Assembly (NCBI GenBank): GCA_963383645.1
Contig: OY726561.1
Span: 139,519,965 to 139,583,964 of the forward strand
Length of the DNA: 64,000 nt
Direction: 5' to 3'
Source: Muscardinus avellanarius
Taxonomy: Eukaryota; Chordata; Mammalia; Rodentia; Gliridae
A program made the translations under genes and the position numbers. Numbering within the stretch: the stretch's first letter is position 1; each line of letters opens with the position of its first letter. Below are positions 9,659-22,000 of the stretch, piece after piece. Under the pieces are notes generated by a model. That model saw nothing but the letters and a program-made list of their open reading frames with translations, did no database searches and was not told the DNA's origin.

Positions 9659-9841
9659 ATGCTGGGGATTGAACCATTGAACCCAGGGGCACTCTCCCTC
9701 CAAGCTATACCCCTAGTCCTAATTTAGGATCTTGCTACGTTGCTGAGGGCCTAAGTCGCAGAGGCTGGTTTCAGACCTGCGATCCTCCTGTCTCGGCCTC
9801 CCGAGTACTGGGATGACAGGCGAGCGCCATCAGGCTGGGCT
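9410..9841 (-). repeat. Antisense SINEs around a (GT)n array
   Basis: An antisense SINE (9410-9576), a (GT)n array of about 47 bp (9611-9657), and a second antisense SINE (9657-9841) whose ID tail abuts the array. The microsatellite probably grew from the element's tail. Confidence 0.85.
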
Positions 9842-9926
9842 CAAACTTTGGTTTCCTAAGCAGTCCACATCCCATCTACTTCCTGCAGAGGCTTCCCTCC
9901 TTTGTTGTTAAGGCCCCAAGAAGCGA

Positions 9927-10134
9927 GCCCGGTGCAGTGGCAGACGCTTGTAATCCCCGCGCTTGGGAGGCGGAGACAGGAGGATCGCACAGGTTCAAAG
10001 CTAGCCTCAGCTACTTAGTGAGGCTCTCGGCAACTAGTGAGACCCTGTTTCCAAATAAAATAGAAAATAGGTCTGGGAGTGTACCTGGAGGTAGAAAGCC
10101 CCTGCGTTTCATCTGCAGTATAAAAAAAAAAAAG
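9927..10134 (+). repeat. Class B SINE
   Basis: A full-length class B element: B1 head 'gcttgtaatccccgcgcttg', 'gaggctctcggcaac', the linker 'ccaaataaaatagaaaatag', then the 'gtctgggagtgt' ID head and an A-tail. Confidence 0.88.
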
Positions 10135-11294
10135 AAGCAAGGGGGCAGGGCAGGTGCCCTCAGGCCCTGCTGGCTCCATCTTCTATGGAAGAGCAGGTCC
10201 TCCCAGCATGTGGGTGGAAACACCCAATCCAACGGAGGAACAAGAGGTGACGGGTGGTCCCGGCCTGGAGTGCAAAGGGAAAGGCCCTGTTTCCTGAGCG
10301 GGAAGGGCCTCTGGTTCTGAGGTGGCCGGATTTCCACCAGGGGCCCGCCTGAGCAGCATCATCTGCTGGGCCCAGGGCTCAGCAGGGCTCTCCGGTCTGC
10401 GCAGAGGGGAGGCTGCTGCCCTTCCCTGGAGGGAGGCGGGTCCTCGCTGCCTCCAGCTGCTCACTTCTCCTTTGGCTCACCCGTCTTCTTCTGCCCAGCC
10501 TCCCCTTTCTCGTGACACTGGGGATGGAGCCCAGGGGCATTCTATCCGAACTACACCCCAGCCCGACTTTTTATTCTTTATTTTGAAACAGAGTTTCACT
10601 GAGTTGCAAAGAACCTAAGTAGCTGAGGCTGTCCGGGAAGCGAGACCCTCCTGTTTCAACCGCCCGATGCTGGGATTACGAGCGTGCGCCGCCAGGCCTC
10701 GCCACCTCCAGTACTTCTGAGGGGTCCCGTGAAAAGCAGACAGACCCACAGCAGTACACCAGCTCCCAGACCTGTCATCTCAGGTCTCTCCTCCTGGAGT
10801 TCCAATTGTTTCTGGAAAGCTGGGAGTGGTGACGCAGGCTTGTAATCCCAGTACGCGGGAGGCCGAGACAGGAGGATCGCAGGTTCATGGCCAGCCTCAG
10901 CTACTTAGGCCCTCCGTAACTTAGTGAGACCTTGTTTCAAAATTAAGAATAAAAAATAAAGCCGGGCGTGGTGGCGCACCCTTGTAATCCCTGCACTTGG
11001 GAGGCGGACAGGAGGATCGCGCAGGTTCGAAGCCACCCTTGCTGGCTTAAGAGACCCTGTTTCCAAATAAAAATATAAAAATAGGTCTGGGAGTGTAGCC
11101 CAGAGGTAGAAGGGTTTCCAGGAACCCCAGTACCACCAAGTAGTAGTAGTAGTAATAATAATAATAATAATAATAATAAATTATTCGTTCATTCATTCAA
11201 AAGGGCTCAGGGTCTAGTTCGAAGGCCGAATGCCCGCGGTTAATCTCTAGCACTCCCCCGTCTTCTTTTTGATTCAGTAGCCAATAGCAGAAAC
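10135..11294. repeat. Spacer with three SINEs downstream of ALAS1
   Basis: Unique DNA at 10135-10505 is followed by an antisense element (10511-10700), a + strand B1 half (10818-10960) and a + strand class C element (10961-11143). Next come an (AGT)n/(AAT)n tail (about 11139-11180) and an ID remnant (11201-11255). No gene is visible before the ALAS1 polyadenylation signal. Confidence 0.8.
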
Positions 11295-11316
11295 TCCTAT
11301 CACACTTACACAAGAA

Positions 11317-11322
11317 TTTATT
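11317..11322 (-). terminator. ALAS1: ALAS1 polyadenylation signal
   Basis: On the - strand AATAAA lies about 115 nt beyond the stop codon, in a stretch resembling the end of the human ALAS1 3' UTR ('tatattaaat', 'acatagtcc', then AATAAA). Cleavage is expected about 15-25 nt further on, near 11295. The 3' UTR is therefore short, roughly 11295-11435. Confidence 0.8.
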
Positions 11323-11435
11323 TCGGGACTATGTTTTTACTATAGATTAAGATTTAATATAATTTAACACACATATAAAGACGGTTCTGGAGACCGCCCG
11401 GCTGCGATCATGGCGGGGCCGGGCGGCATGCCGCT

Positions 11436-11596
11436 CTAGGCCTGGGCAGACACCAGCTTGCTCATGCCTGAGAAGTAGGCCTTCTCTCTTTCGCTCATCA
11501 CCTCAAAATGCAGCGGCCTCCTGCAGAAGTTGCACTCTGCCGAGGAGTGTGGCCTCAGCTCCAGCCCCACTCGCTTCCAGGTGGCCAGCAGGTTCT
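11436..11596 (-). CDS. ALAS1: ALAS1 exon 11 (last coding exon)
   Basis: Encodes residues 588-640 and the stop TAG (11436-11438 on the complement). The acceptor reads 'ctctctcccgcag' before AGAACC. The peptide contains the conserved block around '[20 protein letters not shown]' and ends in VSAQA, the known ALAS1 C terminus. Confidence 0.95.
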
Positions 11597-14500
11597 CTGC
11601 GGGAGAGAGTCAAGGGTTACAGAGCATCTGCCCAAGACCAGGAGCCTGCCTGCGTGCAAAGACTCGCCTACTCAAAACAAGCAGTGGAACCACTCAACTG
11701 GCCCATAAACAAAATGCGGTAGCTCTGCGCGGAGGGCTACCGGTCATAAATGGCAGCCGGGCGTGGCGCGCGCCTGCAATCCCAGTATTCAGGAGGCTGA
11801 GACGGGGACCGCAGGTTCGCGGCCAGCCTCAGCAATCTAGCAAGATGTGGTTCAAAATTAAAAAAAAAAAAAGTCCTGGGGATGGAGCTTGGAGGTAGAA
11901 TCCCCCTGGGTTCAATCCCCAGTACAATCAATCAATCAATCAATGGAAAAACAACTCCCAGAGCTGGGCCTTCCTTCCCAAACCTCCAGGGAAGAGGCTG
12001 CCTCAGCGTCCACTCGCAGTTAGCTCGAGCATTTCTGGGGTTCGGGGTGTAGCGCAGTGGTAGGGTGTAGGCTTAGACACACAAGGCTGACACCAAGGCA
12101 CAAAACAAGAACCAACCAACCATTGAGATGTTTTTCTTTAATCTTTCCAGCATGGGAATTGAACCCAGGGGCATTCTACCTTCAAGCTACACCCTAGCCC
12201 TGTTTTTTTATTCTTAATTTTTGAAACAGGGTTTCAGTAAGTTGTGGAGAGCCTCACTAAGTAGCTGAACCACAGATCTGCAATCCTCCTGTCCAGCCTC
12301 CCAAGTATTGCATTACAAGCGTAAGTTGGTTCTTTTATGGTGCTGGGGACTGAACACTGAACTCAGGGCTTTTCATGCTAGGCAAGGGCTCTGCCACTGA
12401 GCTACACCCCAGCCTTTTCTAAATTTTACTTTGAAAGTGTAGTGCAAACGCGTGTAATCCCAGTACTTGAGAGGAAGAGACAGGAGGACTGTAAGTTTGA
12501 GGTCAGCCTTGGCAATTTAGCAATGCCCTTTGTAACCTAATGAGACCCTGTTTCAAAATAAAAAATTAAATAGAGTTGGGGGTATAGCTCAGAGGTGGAG
12601 TTCCCTTGGGTTCAATCCCCAGTACAAAAGGAAAAAAATTTATTTTGGGACAAGGTCTTACTAAGTTGCTCAGGCCGGCCCTGAACTTGTGATCTTCCTA
12701 CAGCCTCCCAAGTAGCTGGGATTACAAGATGTGCAAAGATTAAGCATTTGTCAGCAGAATACCAGGCCGGTCAGGAAGCGGGGCCACCCCAGGGGGGCCC
12801 CTCAGCCTGTGCTTTCGGGTTGGCCATGGGGGTGGGCGGTAGCAACCAGAACCGGGGACTGAACACCAAGCTGAGCGACCGCCCTCATGACGGCGGGCTG
12901 AGCCACTGCCCAGGGTCAGGGATATAGGGAAAGCCTCGCAGAGATGAGCTGGGCTTTGGCCAGGGCCATCTGGGCCTCCGGAGGCCTCTGCGCACAGCCT
13001 CTGCTGTGCTCCCCCACGCAGGTGGAGTGGAACCCCGGCCAACCGGGCTCCTCAGCACTCCCAAAGGACGCTGCACTCTTGTAAGTGACGCAGTTAATAA
13101 TCTTTTAGGAGATGGGCACGGTGGCACACACTTGAAATCCCAGTACTTGGGAGGCTGACACAGGAGGATGACAGGTTTGAGGCCAGCCTCAGCAACTTAG
13201 CGAGGCTCTGTTTCAAAATCAAGGGCTGAGGATATAGCTTAAAGGTAGAATGCCTCTGGGTCCTATCCCCAGTACCAAAAGAGTAAGTCTTGGAGTTTTA
13301 ACCACCTGCGGGCATTCTTCACTACTTGAATAAGGGACACATCTCACAAGGACAGACACGCCCAGCGCTTGGTGCGTCCTGGAGGACAGCGGCTCACCCA
13401 GGAAGTAGCTCATCATCTGCGGCGTGTGGTGGGGGGTGGGGGCGATGCGCAGGAGCTCCTCGCCCCGGGGTACGGTGGGGTAGTTGATGGCCTGGACGTA
13501 GATGCTGTGTCTGCTCATCAGCTCGTCACAGACTTCCGTGTTCTTCGCAGCGCTGGCCACCTAAGGTTGAAGCGGAAGGCGGGACACGGTGGGCTGCAGG
13601 CCGAGGCCGGGTTGGGAGCTGGCTCTGTGCAGGGAGGTCGGCAGCAGGGGAGGCGGGTGGGAAGGGATCCGGCCCTCCCAGGCACTGCAGAGCGGTGCTC
13701 TCCTCACCGGCCTCGCCCTGGAGGCAAGGCTCCGCTCCCTTCACTAACTCAAGGAGACACTGCCGGGGCTGGCCATTTGTGGTGGGAGGGGCAAGCCCCG
13801 TGTTGAAATTTACTAAGCAGAAAGCTGGACTTCACAGCTGGCCATGCTCGGGCTTCTGGAGCTTTCCAGGAGCCAGTTCTGTTTCCTAAGGTTAACGCCT
13901 GGGAAAAGGAAGCTCCGCTCAGAGCGAAGGCAGCCGCGCCCGGGCCATACCCGCACAGGGATGATGTGGCTGGGGCAGTGGACGACCGGGAGGCCGGCGT
14001 CCATGAGCATCTGCCGCAGGAGCTTCACGCTGCGCTGGTGCTGGCGGCGGAGAGCGCGGCCCTCGGCGCTCTTCAGGACCCGCACGGACTCCAAGGCCCC
14101 GGCCAGCAGCATGGGCGGCAGGGAGGTGGTGAAGATGAAGCCGGCCGCATAGGAGCGCACGGTGTCCACCAGGGAGCGCGTGCTGGCGATGTAGCCCCCG
14201 ACGCAGCCGAAGGCCTTGCCTGGGAGGAGAGGCGAGTGTCAGGCCTCTCCTGACCGTGTGGCAGCAAGGGGCCGTGCGGCCAGAGCATCTGTCTCCATCC
14301 CTCCTCTTTGTCCCCAGACTGACAGAGTGGCAGAAGGCCCACCCGTGTTCAAGAAGGCCAAGCCGAGCAATGCTGGGGAGAGGGTCTTGCCAGAGGCGCA
14401 GGGCCAAGCTCAGAGGCCTCCAGAGCGGCCGGCAGCCTGGGGCCGGTCGACACGCCCGCCTCTCCTCACAGGGATGGCGCTGTCGTGGCCCCCGCCCAGG

Positions 14501-16021
14501 TGTGCACCCTTCCCATCCCCACTGTGGACGCCGCCTGCCCGCCTGCCACGGCACAACTGTAACAGGTGGCCTCTGTCCATGAGCACCTGCCGGGTGAACA
14601 CCGCAGAACCTGCCAGGGCTGGCCCGGCCCTCCGCCCCACCTCAAGTCCTCTGTGGGATCAGCTCTCATTCGTGTTGCAGGATTAGGAGTTCAGAAGAGC
14701 TCTCAGAGATCTTAGCGCCGTGCCCTGTAATCCCCACTTCTGCTAAACCACAAGAGGCCGGGCAGTTCCAAATCCCTTTGGGAGTCCCTCCGTCGGGTTC
14801 TGCCTCCTCTCAACCACTGGGCCAAGGAGCCACACTGGGAGTCAGCGCCTTGGGAGAAGGAGCGGCAGAGCCTTTCCCAGGGCTCACTGCCGTCCACTGC
14901 TGCCAGACACCGCGCTGCCGGGGCTACCGGGCTACCGGGCCTCGGCGCACTTACAAGGCTTAAAAACGCCCTCAGTGTCTGCACCCCAGGACTGTCTCAC
15001 AGGACCCATAACAGTTCACAGGCACCTGCTGACTTTCTCCACAAGCACCTGAAGCGGGTCTGCTATAGCCTCGGGGTGTCCCTGAGGAAGCTCAAGGGTG
15101 GACGGCTAACCCCGCCCCAGGTCCCGAGGCAGGAGTGAGTTTCTGGGCTGGAGCCGGATGGACAGCCTGGAGCGAGTGGCCGGGCGGGAGCAGGGCGGCC
15201 TGGAGCGAGTGGCCGGGCGGGAGCAGGGCGGCCTGGAGCGAGTGGCCGGGCAGGAGCCGGGCGGCAGGGCTCCCAAGGAAGGTGGGAGGTGAGCGCTGCA
15301 TGACACCTGGGCCTAGCTCCGGCTCCAGCAGAGGAGTCCTAGAACCCTTTCTTACTTGAGTTTAGAAGCACAATCAGAGGCACAGAGAACAAAGGTCTTG
15401 CCATCCCATGTTAGAGCCAAGACTGTTCGGAATGAGCTCAAAAGGCAGAGGTGACATTTCTGTCATGCTTGGCTTGGAGTCTGGGAACCTCGCTGCCCTG
15501 AGGGACTCTGCTAAACTGGGCTTCCGCTCACTGGGCCAGCGACTCCCCAGGGCGCGGCCGGCTTTCCGTGCTATCCCACCGCTAAGAGCTGGCCCCTGGC
15601 CCAGCGAGGCCGTGTGGCTTAGTGTCGGTGCGGAGGGCACGTACCGAGCGTTCCAGAAATGATGTCCATTTTTGGCATGACGCCGTCTCGATCGCCAATC
15701 CCTCCACCTCGAGCCCCGTACAGCCCCACGGCATGGACCTCGTCCACAAAGGTGATCGCTCCGAACTCGTGGGCCACGTCGCACAGCTCCTCCAGTGGAC
15801 ACACGGCGCCTGCGGGAGACCGCGGGCCCTGAAGAGCTGACCTCGGAGGGGTCTGTCCGCTCAGTCACAACAAAGCAGCTTACGCTCTGAGACTCGGTGT
15901 CGGCTTGCTTGTCCTGTTTGTTTGGTACTGAGGAACAAACCCACTGGCCTTCTACCTCTGAGCTACACCTTCAGCTGTTTTAATTTTTAATTTTCACTAA
16001 ATTGATTTTTACTTTGATTTC

Positions 16022-16067
<46 letters not shown>

Positions 16068-19000
16068 GATGGAGACTGAACAACCCAGGGCATTCTGAGC
16101 TACACCTCCAGCCTGATTTTCTTATTACTTTGAAACATGGTTTCACTAAGCTGTGAAGGGCCTCACTAAGAAGCTAAGGCCGACTGAGAACTCAGATCCT
16201 CCTGTCTCAGCCTCCCAAGTACTGGGATTACAAGTGTGCACCACCATGCCAGGCTCAAGGTATCATTACTGACATTGGAAAGAAAACGAACTTCCAATTT
16301 CTAGGGTAGTTTGAAAGTCAAAGTAGAAAATACACATCCACCAAGTCTATACAATGTCTACCAATTATGGAATCCCAGGAGAAAATGAGAAGAAAATAAG
16401 ATGCATAAACAATCCCTACCCCCTTTTGGGGGCTGGAGACCAAACCTAGGCCTTGTGCACGCTCTACTGCAGAGCTAGATTCCTAGCCCCCGACACCGCT
16501 CTGCAGAGAGGCCCGCCTAGGTCTTCATCACGGGTCTCGCGCTTGCCCGTGGAGACTTACCATCCATTGAGTGGACGGTCTCAAAGGCGACGATCTTGGG
16601 GACGGAGGGGTCCGAGCGCTGCAGCAGCTCTCTGAGATGGTTCACATCGTTGTGGCGGAAGATGTACTTTGGCACTCGGCTGTTCCGAATCCCTTGGATC
16701 ATGGAGGCGTGGTTCCCAGAATCGGAGTAAATCTCACAGCCTAAAATGAGAAAAATGCTATTTATTGACATCCGCATCAAAGACAAATGATTTCCTACAC
16801 AGAAACAACGGACTCCTCAAAATAATGCCTCGAAAGCACCCACTAGAGAAAAAAGCTGTAAGCCAGGTTTTCCTGGCTTAATAACGAGTGTCTCCTCCCA
16901 CTCCCTTCTCTGCAGTACTGGGGATGGAACCCAGGGGCATTCTACCTCTGAACTACACCCCTATATTTTTATTCTTTATGTTGACACAGGGTCTGCGTTG
17001 CCGAGGCAGGGCTAGAACTTCCGATCCTCCTGTCCAATTAGCTGGTATTCCAGGCATGTCCCACACCTGGCTACTGCTTCTCCTTTGAGACAGTCCCAGG
17101 TATGGAGCAGCCCTGTGGTGGGCTATCACTAGGTCTTTAAGTCTTCAGGCCTCACTCCAAGCTCAACCAAGGGATACCTAAAACAATCGCGAGATGTCTA
17201 CGAAGGGACTTCTTAGAACACAGGCACGCGGAGGCGGTCTGCCGCCGCCGGCCTCGCACGTCCAGTCTTCGCTGCGTCCCTGCTCACTGGAAACCACACT
17301 GTGAGCGGGAGGAAATGCTCCCAGGCAGTGAGAGGCTGGGCCTGAACCCGGGGGCATGCTTCCTCTGAGCCACACCTGCAGCCCTATGTTATTTCCTATA
17401 ATTTTTATATTTATTATTTTTATTTGCTTATTTTTTGTGGTGCTAAGAATGGAAACCAGGGGCAGTTTACCTCTGAGCTGCACCCAGCCCTATTTTATTT
17501 CTGTATTTGGAAATAAAGTCTAAGTTGCCAACGGTCTCACTACGCTGTAGGCTGGCTTTGAACCTGAGGCCCTTCTGTCTCAGCCTCCCAGGCGTGCACC
17601 TTCGTGCCCGGCTAAGCCCACTACTTTCACAAGCGTTTTGGCCTTCCTTGCTGCAGCGCTGGAGTCCTCACCCGGCATCATCCTGGCCAGAGTGAAAAGG
17701 GTGGAGTCGTTGGCCACGAAGCAGGAGGAGAACAGGAGCGCCGCATCCTTCCCATGCAGGTCAGCCAGCTCCTGCTCCAGCTCCACGTGGAACTTACTCG
17801 TTCCAGAAATATTTCTAGTACCACCTGCCCCAGCACCATGTTGTTTCAAAGTCTCCCTGTTAATAGTAACAAAAGAAAACAGACAAAATATGAGGCTCAG
17901 GCTTCTAAACACCATGTGAATCATCTCCTTTCCAGGACCCAGGAAGCTGTCACTGTGAAACGTGGGGTCGGAAGTTTCAGCGACTTCAGACCAGGCAGAG
18001 GTGCTGCATTGGGGTGATCACACCTCTGCGACCATCAAGCATGTGCGTCCACCTAACAGTGCTCAGGGTTAGCCGACTTCACTGTTGTGAGGCCTTTCTC
18101 TGGGAAACATCGTTCCTTCCAATAACATGTCACGTTAAGGGTAAGCCAACCTAGAGGGGCCACAAACCAGCCACATGGTGTGGGACAGGCCCCTGCGGCC
18201 AAGCTGCAGGAGGGAGGCTTTGGTAAGCCTCTGGAGACGCGGCCAGGACTCTCACGCATCCCTGGCCGTGGCGCTCCTCCCAAAGGACACGCAGACATAC
18301 CCACTCTCTACCTCCCAACTCCTGCCCCTCCAAAGCACCTTTGGAAAGGAGCGTTCCCTCCGGTGTGCCTATGTTTACCTTCCTCCACCTGCAGCCCCAA
18401 CCAAGGATGTCTGTGCAGGCACACTCCCTGTGGTAGTGAACTCACAAGCACGTCAGCGTGGCTCCTCCCCAAGCTTGAATCCGCACACACCAAGGGGCTC
18501 CACTAGCCACCTGCACATTAGGGTTTCTCTACTAGGAACCTACAGGTGTGCGTGTGTGTCCATGGGGGCGCGTACGTGTGTGCTACTGGAAAGTGAACCC
18601 AGGCATTCCACCTCTGAGCTACACTGCCAGGCCTGTTTTATTTTTCATTTTGAAACAAAGTCCCACTAAGTTGCAGAGGGTCCTGCTAAGTTGCTGAGGC
18701 TGGCTGTGAACTGTGATCCTCCTGTCCCAGCCTCCCAAGTCCTGTACCACCACGCCAGGCTTGCAGATATTTTCAAAGGCTAAGAGTAGCACTCTGCTTT
18801 TAGTGCAGAGGATCCTCCCCGTAAAAGATCCCACCCACAAGAATCATCCACGTCTCGCCAACTAATGCCAGCGACCTCTGAGAACCAAAGGCGACTTGCA
18901 CAACTGCCCCGCACACCCGAGAGGCGACTTGCACAACTGCCCCGCACACCCAAGAGGCGACTTACACAACTGCCCCGCACACCCGCGGGTGGCGGCTCAT

Positions 19001-22000
19001 CCCGAGGTAGTCGTTGCTGCACCAGACTGACACCTGCTTCTTGGTGACGAGGGAGTCCGAGTAGTCGTCCGCCATGGGGAAGATGTGCGCCCTCCGGTTC
19101 ACAGTTTTAAAAACTCGATAGGTGTGGTCACTTTTCTTCTCATCAATTTTCTTCTCAAAGAAACGATCATATTGAAAAGTAGAAACCGCTGGAAATGAAC
19201 AAGAGGTGGACGGTTAGACGGCAGGAAGCGTGTCTGGGTTTGCAAACGGCAGACCTGAGCTCAAGTCTGGCTTGGCCGCTTCACACAGAAGACTCAGATT
19301 GCTCGATGTCCCCATCTGTGAGGGTGAAGGAGGCTGTGGATCGCTGCCCGGCTTGTGGGTGGCGGTACTGAGAGAAGGCCAGCCGCAACAGTGTCTGGGA
19401 AGGGCGCCTACTGCTCGAGCAAGGGCCCGCTGTCAGGCTCAACCTCAGGTCCGCGTGACCTAGGCAGCGAGACTTACACTTTGGCAAGTTATCTTGCAGG
19501 AGATGAGACACTCTTTCCGGCCTCTGCTTCCGCATGATGTCCTGGAAGTTCTTCAGCAGTGCGTTCGGATCCCCGTCACCCGTCTTCACACCCGTTACAC
19601 CGGGCTTCCCCGAGGCTTGGGCCACCTCTGCAACAAGAGGCGGGAGGATGAATGGGCCCGCACTCGACGGTGAGCTCACGGTGCCTCCCGGCTTAGGTCA
19701 CACACAGAGCTAATGACCACCAGAGTTCGTCCTATGTGCACGTCTGAGGTGCCACTTGAGGGTCACTGAAATGCCGAATCCAGAGCGGCGCGGCTTTAAG
19801 GAGCGTTAGCGTCCGCAGCCTCCCAGCTGGCAGCCGTGCTTTCCCCACGCCACCCGTTCCACCACCCAGCCTAATCGCTATTTTTTTCACAGAAAACAAT
19901 TTAGATATGGGCATCTTTCTGCCAGAGGGGGAGGGGCTGGAGCTGGGCTGGGTTAGAGTTGCGGCTCGATGACCATCCGTGGGACCGGGGCCGGCACTGA
20001 CTGCAGCAGCACCTCTGCCTCCCTCTTTTATCCTGCCCAATGGTGGGGAAGCCCAAGGGAAACAGCACAGCACCGCAGCCTGGGCGGAGGCTGGTTTCAG
20101 TTACCCTGATCACATCCTACACACTCACCAGGTAGAAAGCCCATGTTCTGCAAGACGGCCCTCTGGCTGGCTGGCTCAAGGGCCTTCCTCCTGGGCCCTC
20201 AGAGGGGAGGCGCGCCCCAGCCCGCCCGGCGGCTCTCCGTACCTTTCCTCACGGCGTGCATCTCCTGCACGTCCTCCTGCAGCGCCGGGCTGGCTTTGCG
20301 GAAGACGCTGCTGCCGCCCTGGCTCATCTGTGCGGCCAGGAAGGGGCACTTGCTCGCGGCGCCCTGGCTCGGGGCAGGTGCCGGGTGCCCCGCCGGAAGC
20401 GGCGTGCCGTCGAGAGTCTGCTGGGACCTGTCAGGCTCCCGCGGGTCCTTGGCTTCGGCAGATTTATCTTCTGGGAAGAAATGCACACACGTGGCATCAG
20501 TGCTGGTGGCACGAGAGGGCCGCCAACCGTTCTCCGAGTGCCCAGAGACAGGCTTGACACTTACCCACCCACACCTCGGGAAAGGCAGACGCACGCCCTC
20601 CCTAGGTCCTGCTGGTCGGCTCCCTCCCGCGCCCGCGGGACCTGCACTCCTGTGAAGGGTCACTGCAAGCCCAGCTGCCGCGGAGGCCCCGCACCCCTCC
20701 AGAGAAGCCCCAAACGCCCCGTCTCCTGCTTTTAGACAGCTGGTCCCGAGTTGGCTGACTCGCGTCCTCCCTGCCCTCTGCACACTGCGCATATTCAGGA
20801 TGAGAACTTGCTCTAAGGTAACTCGGAGTATTCATACAATTTTTTCTCTGCTAATTATTTTCTAAATAGATTCTTGATACAGAAGTTTGCTGTTGCTTAA
20901 CATAAAAACTACTGGTTTTCAGCCCTGCACGGTGGGCACGCTTGTCATCCCAGCATTCAGGAGGCCGAGACAAGAGGATCAGCTATTTAGTGAGGCCCTC
21001 CACAACTTAGTGAGACCCTGTTTCAAAATAAAGAATAAAAAAGCCAGGCGTGGTGACGCACGCTTGTAATCCCCGCGCTTGGGAGGCTGAGACAGGAGGA
21101 TCGCGCAGGCTCGAACCCAGCCTCAGCTACTTAGTGAGGCTCTCAGCAACTTAGTGAGACCCTGTTTCCAAATAAAATATAAAAAAGATCTGGGAGCCAA
21201 AGGTAGAAAGCCTCTGGGTTCCACCCCCAGTACCACCAAAAAAAAAGAATAAAAAATAGGGCAGGGGGTGTAGCTCGGAGGTTGAATGCCCCTGGGGTCC
21301 ATCACCAGACCTGCAAAAACAAAACAAAAACTACTGGTTTTCTTCTAAACAAAAGAAACTGGACTTGCCAGGCACAGTAGTGCATATCGCAAGCCCAGCT
21401 ACTGAGGAGGCCGAGGCAGGAGGATCATAATTTCCAGGCCAACCTCATCAATTTAGTAACACTCTGTCTTGATAAGAAATAAAAAGGGCTGGGACATAGC
21501 TCGCTGGTAGAGCGTCCCTGGATTCAACCCTCTAGCTCTCTCTAAGAAGAGGAAGAAGAGGAGGAGGAAGAAGACAGAAATTAGACTAAAAACTGAGGTC
21601 CTAAAATAAAACCCTGGGTAGGTCAGCGTCGTATACCTCACTCGGCTGCTCATCTAAACCAACCCAAGAAGACTGCCGACTCGGCCCGCAGGCTGGCAAG
21701 TTTGCTCCTAGTGGCAATGGCTCTCCTCCCCCTTGAGTAATTGTGCCTTCCTTGAAAAGTCTTTCATCCTCCTCCTGGAACACGCCTGTGAGAACGGCTA
21801 GTCTTTCTACAACTTGAGAGGGTCTCTTAACACCGTTCTTGTTAAAATTTCCCACAAAGGAATGTCAGAGAAGTTATTTCAAAGTTAATTTCAATATGAA
21901 AGTAATGCATATTGATTAGAGAAAGTCTAGAAAAAAGAAAAGTGTCATGACTCAAAATATCACCATTGCAAATTTCTTTTTTTTTTTTTTTAAAAAAAGA

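Noticed and set aside
12333..12415. Functional tRNA gene
   Set aside because: A- and B-box words occur, but they belong to ID SINE elements derived from tRNA-Ala; there is no tRNA cloverleaf.
15167..15265. CRISPR-like regular repeats
   Set aside because: The units are contiguous with no spacers and the genome is mammalian; these are minisatellites. The same holds for 18889-18987.
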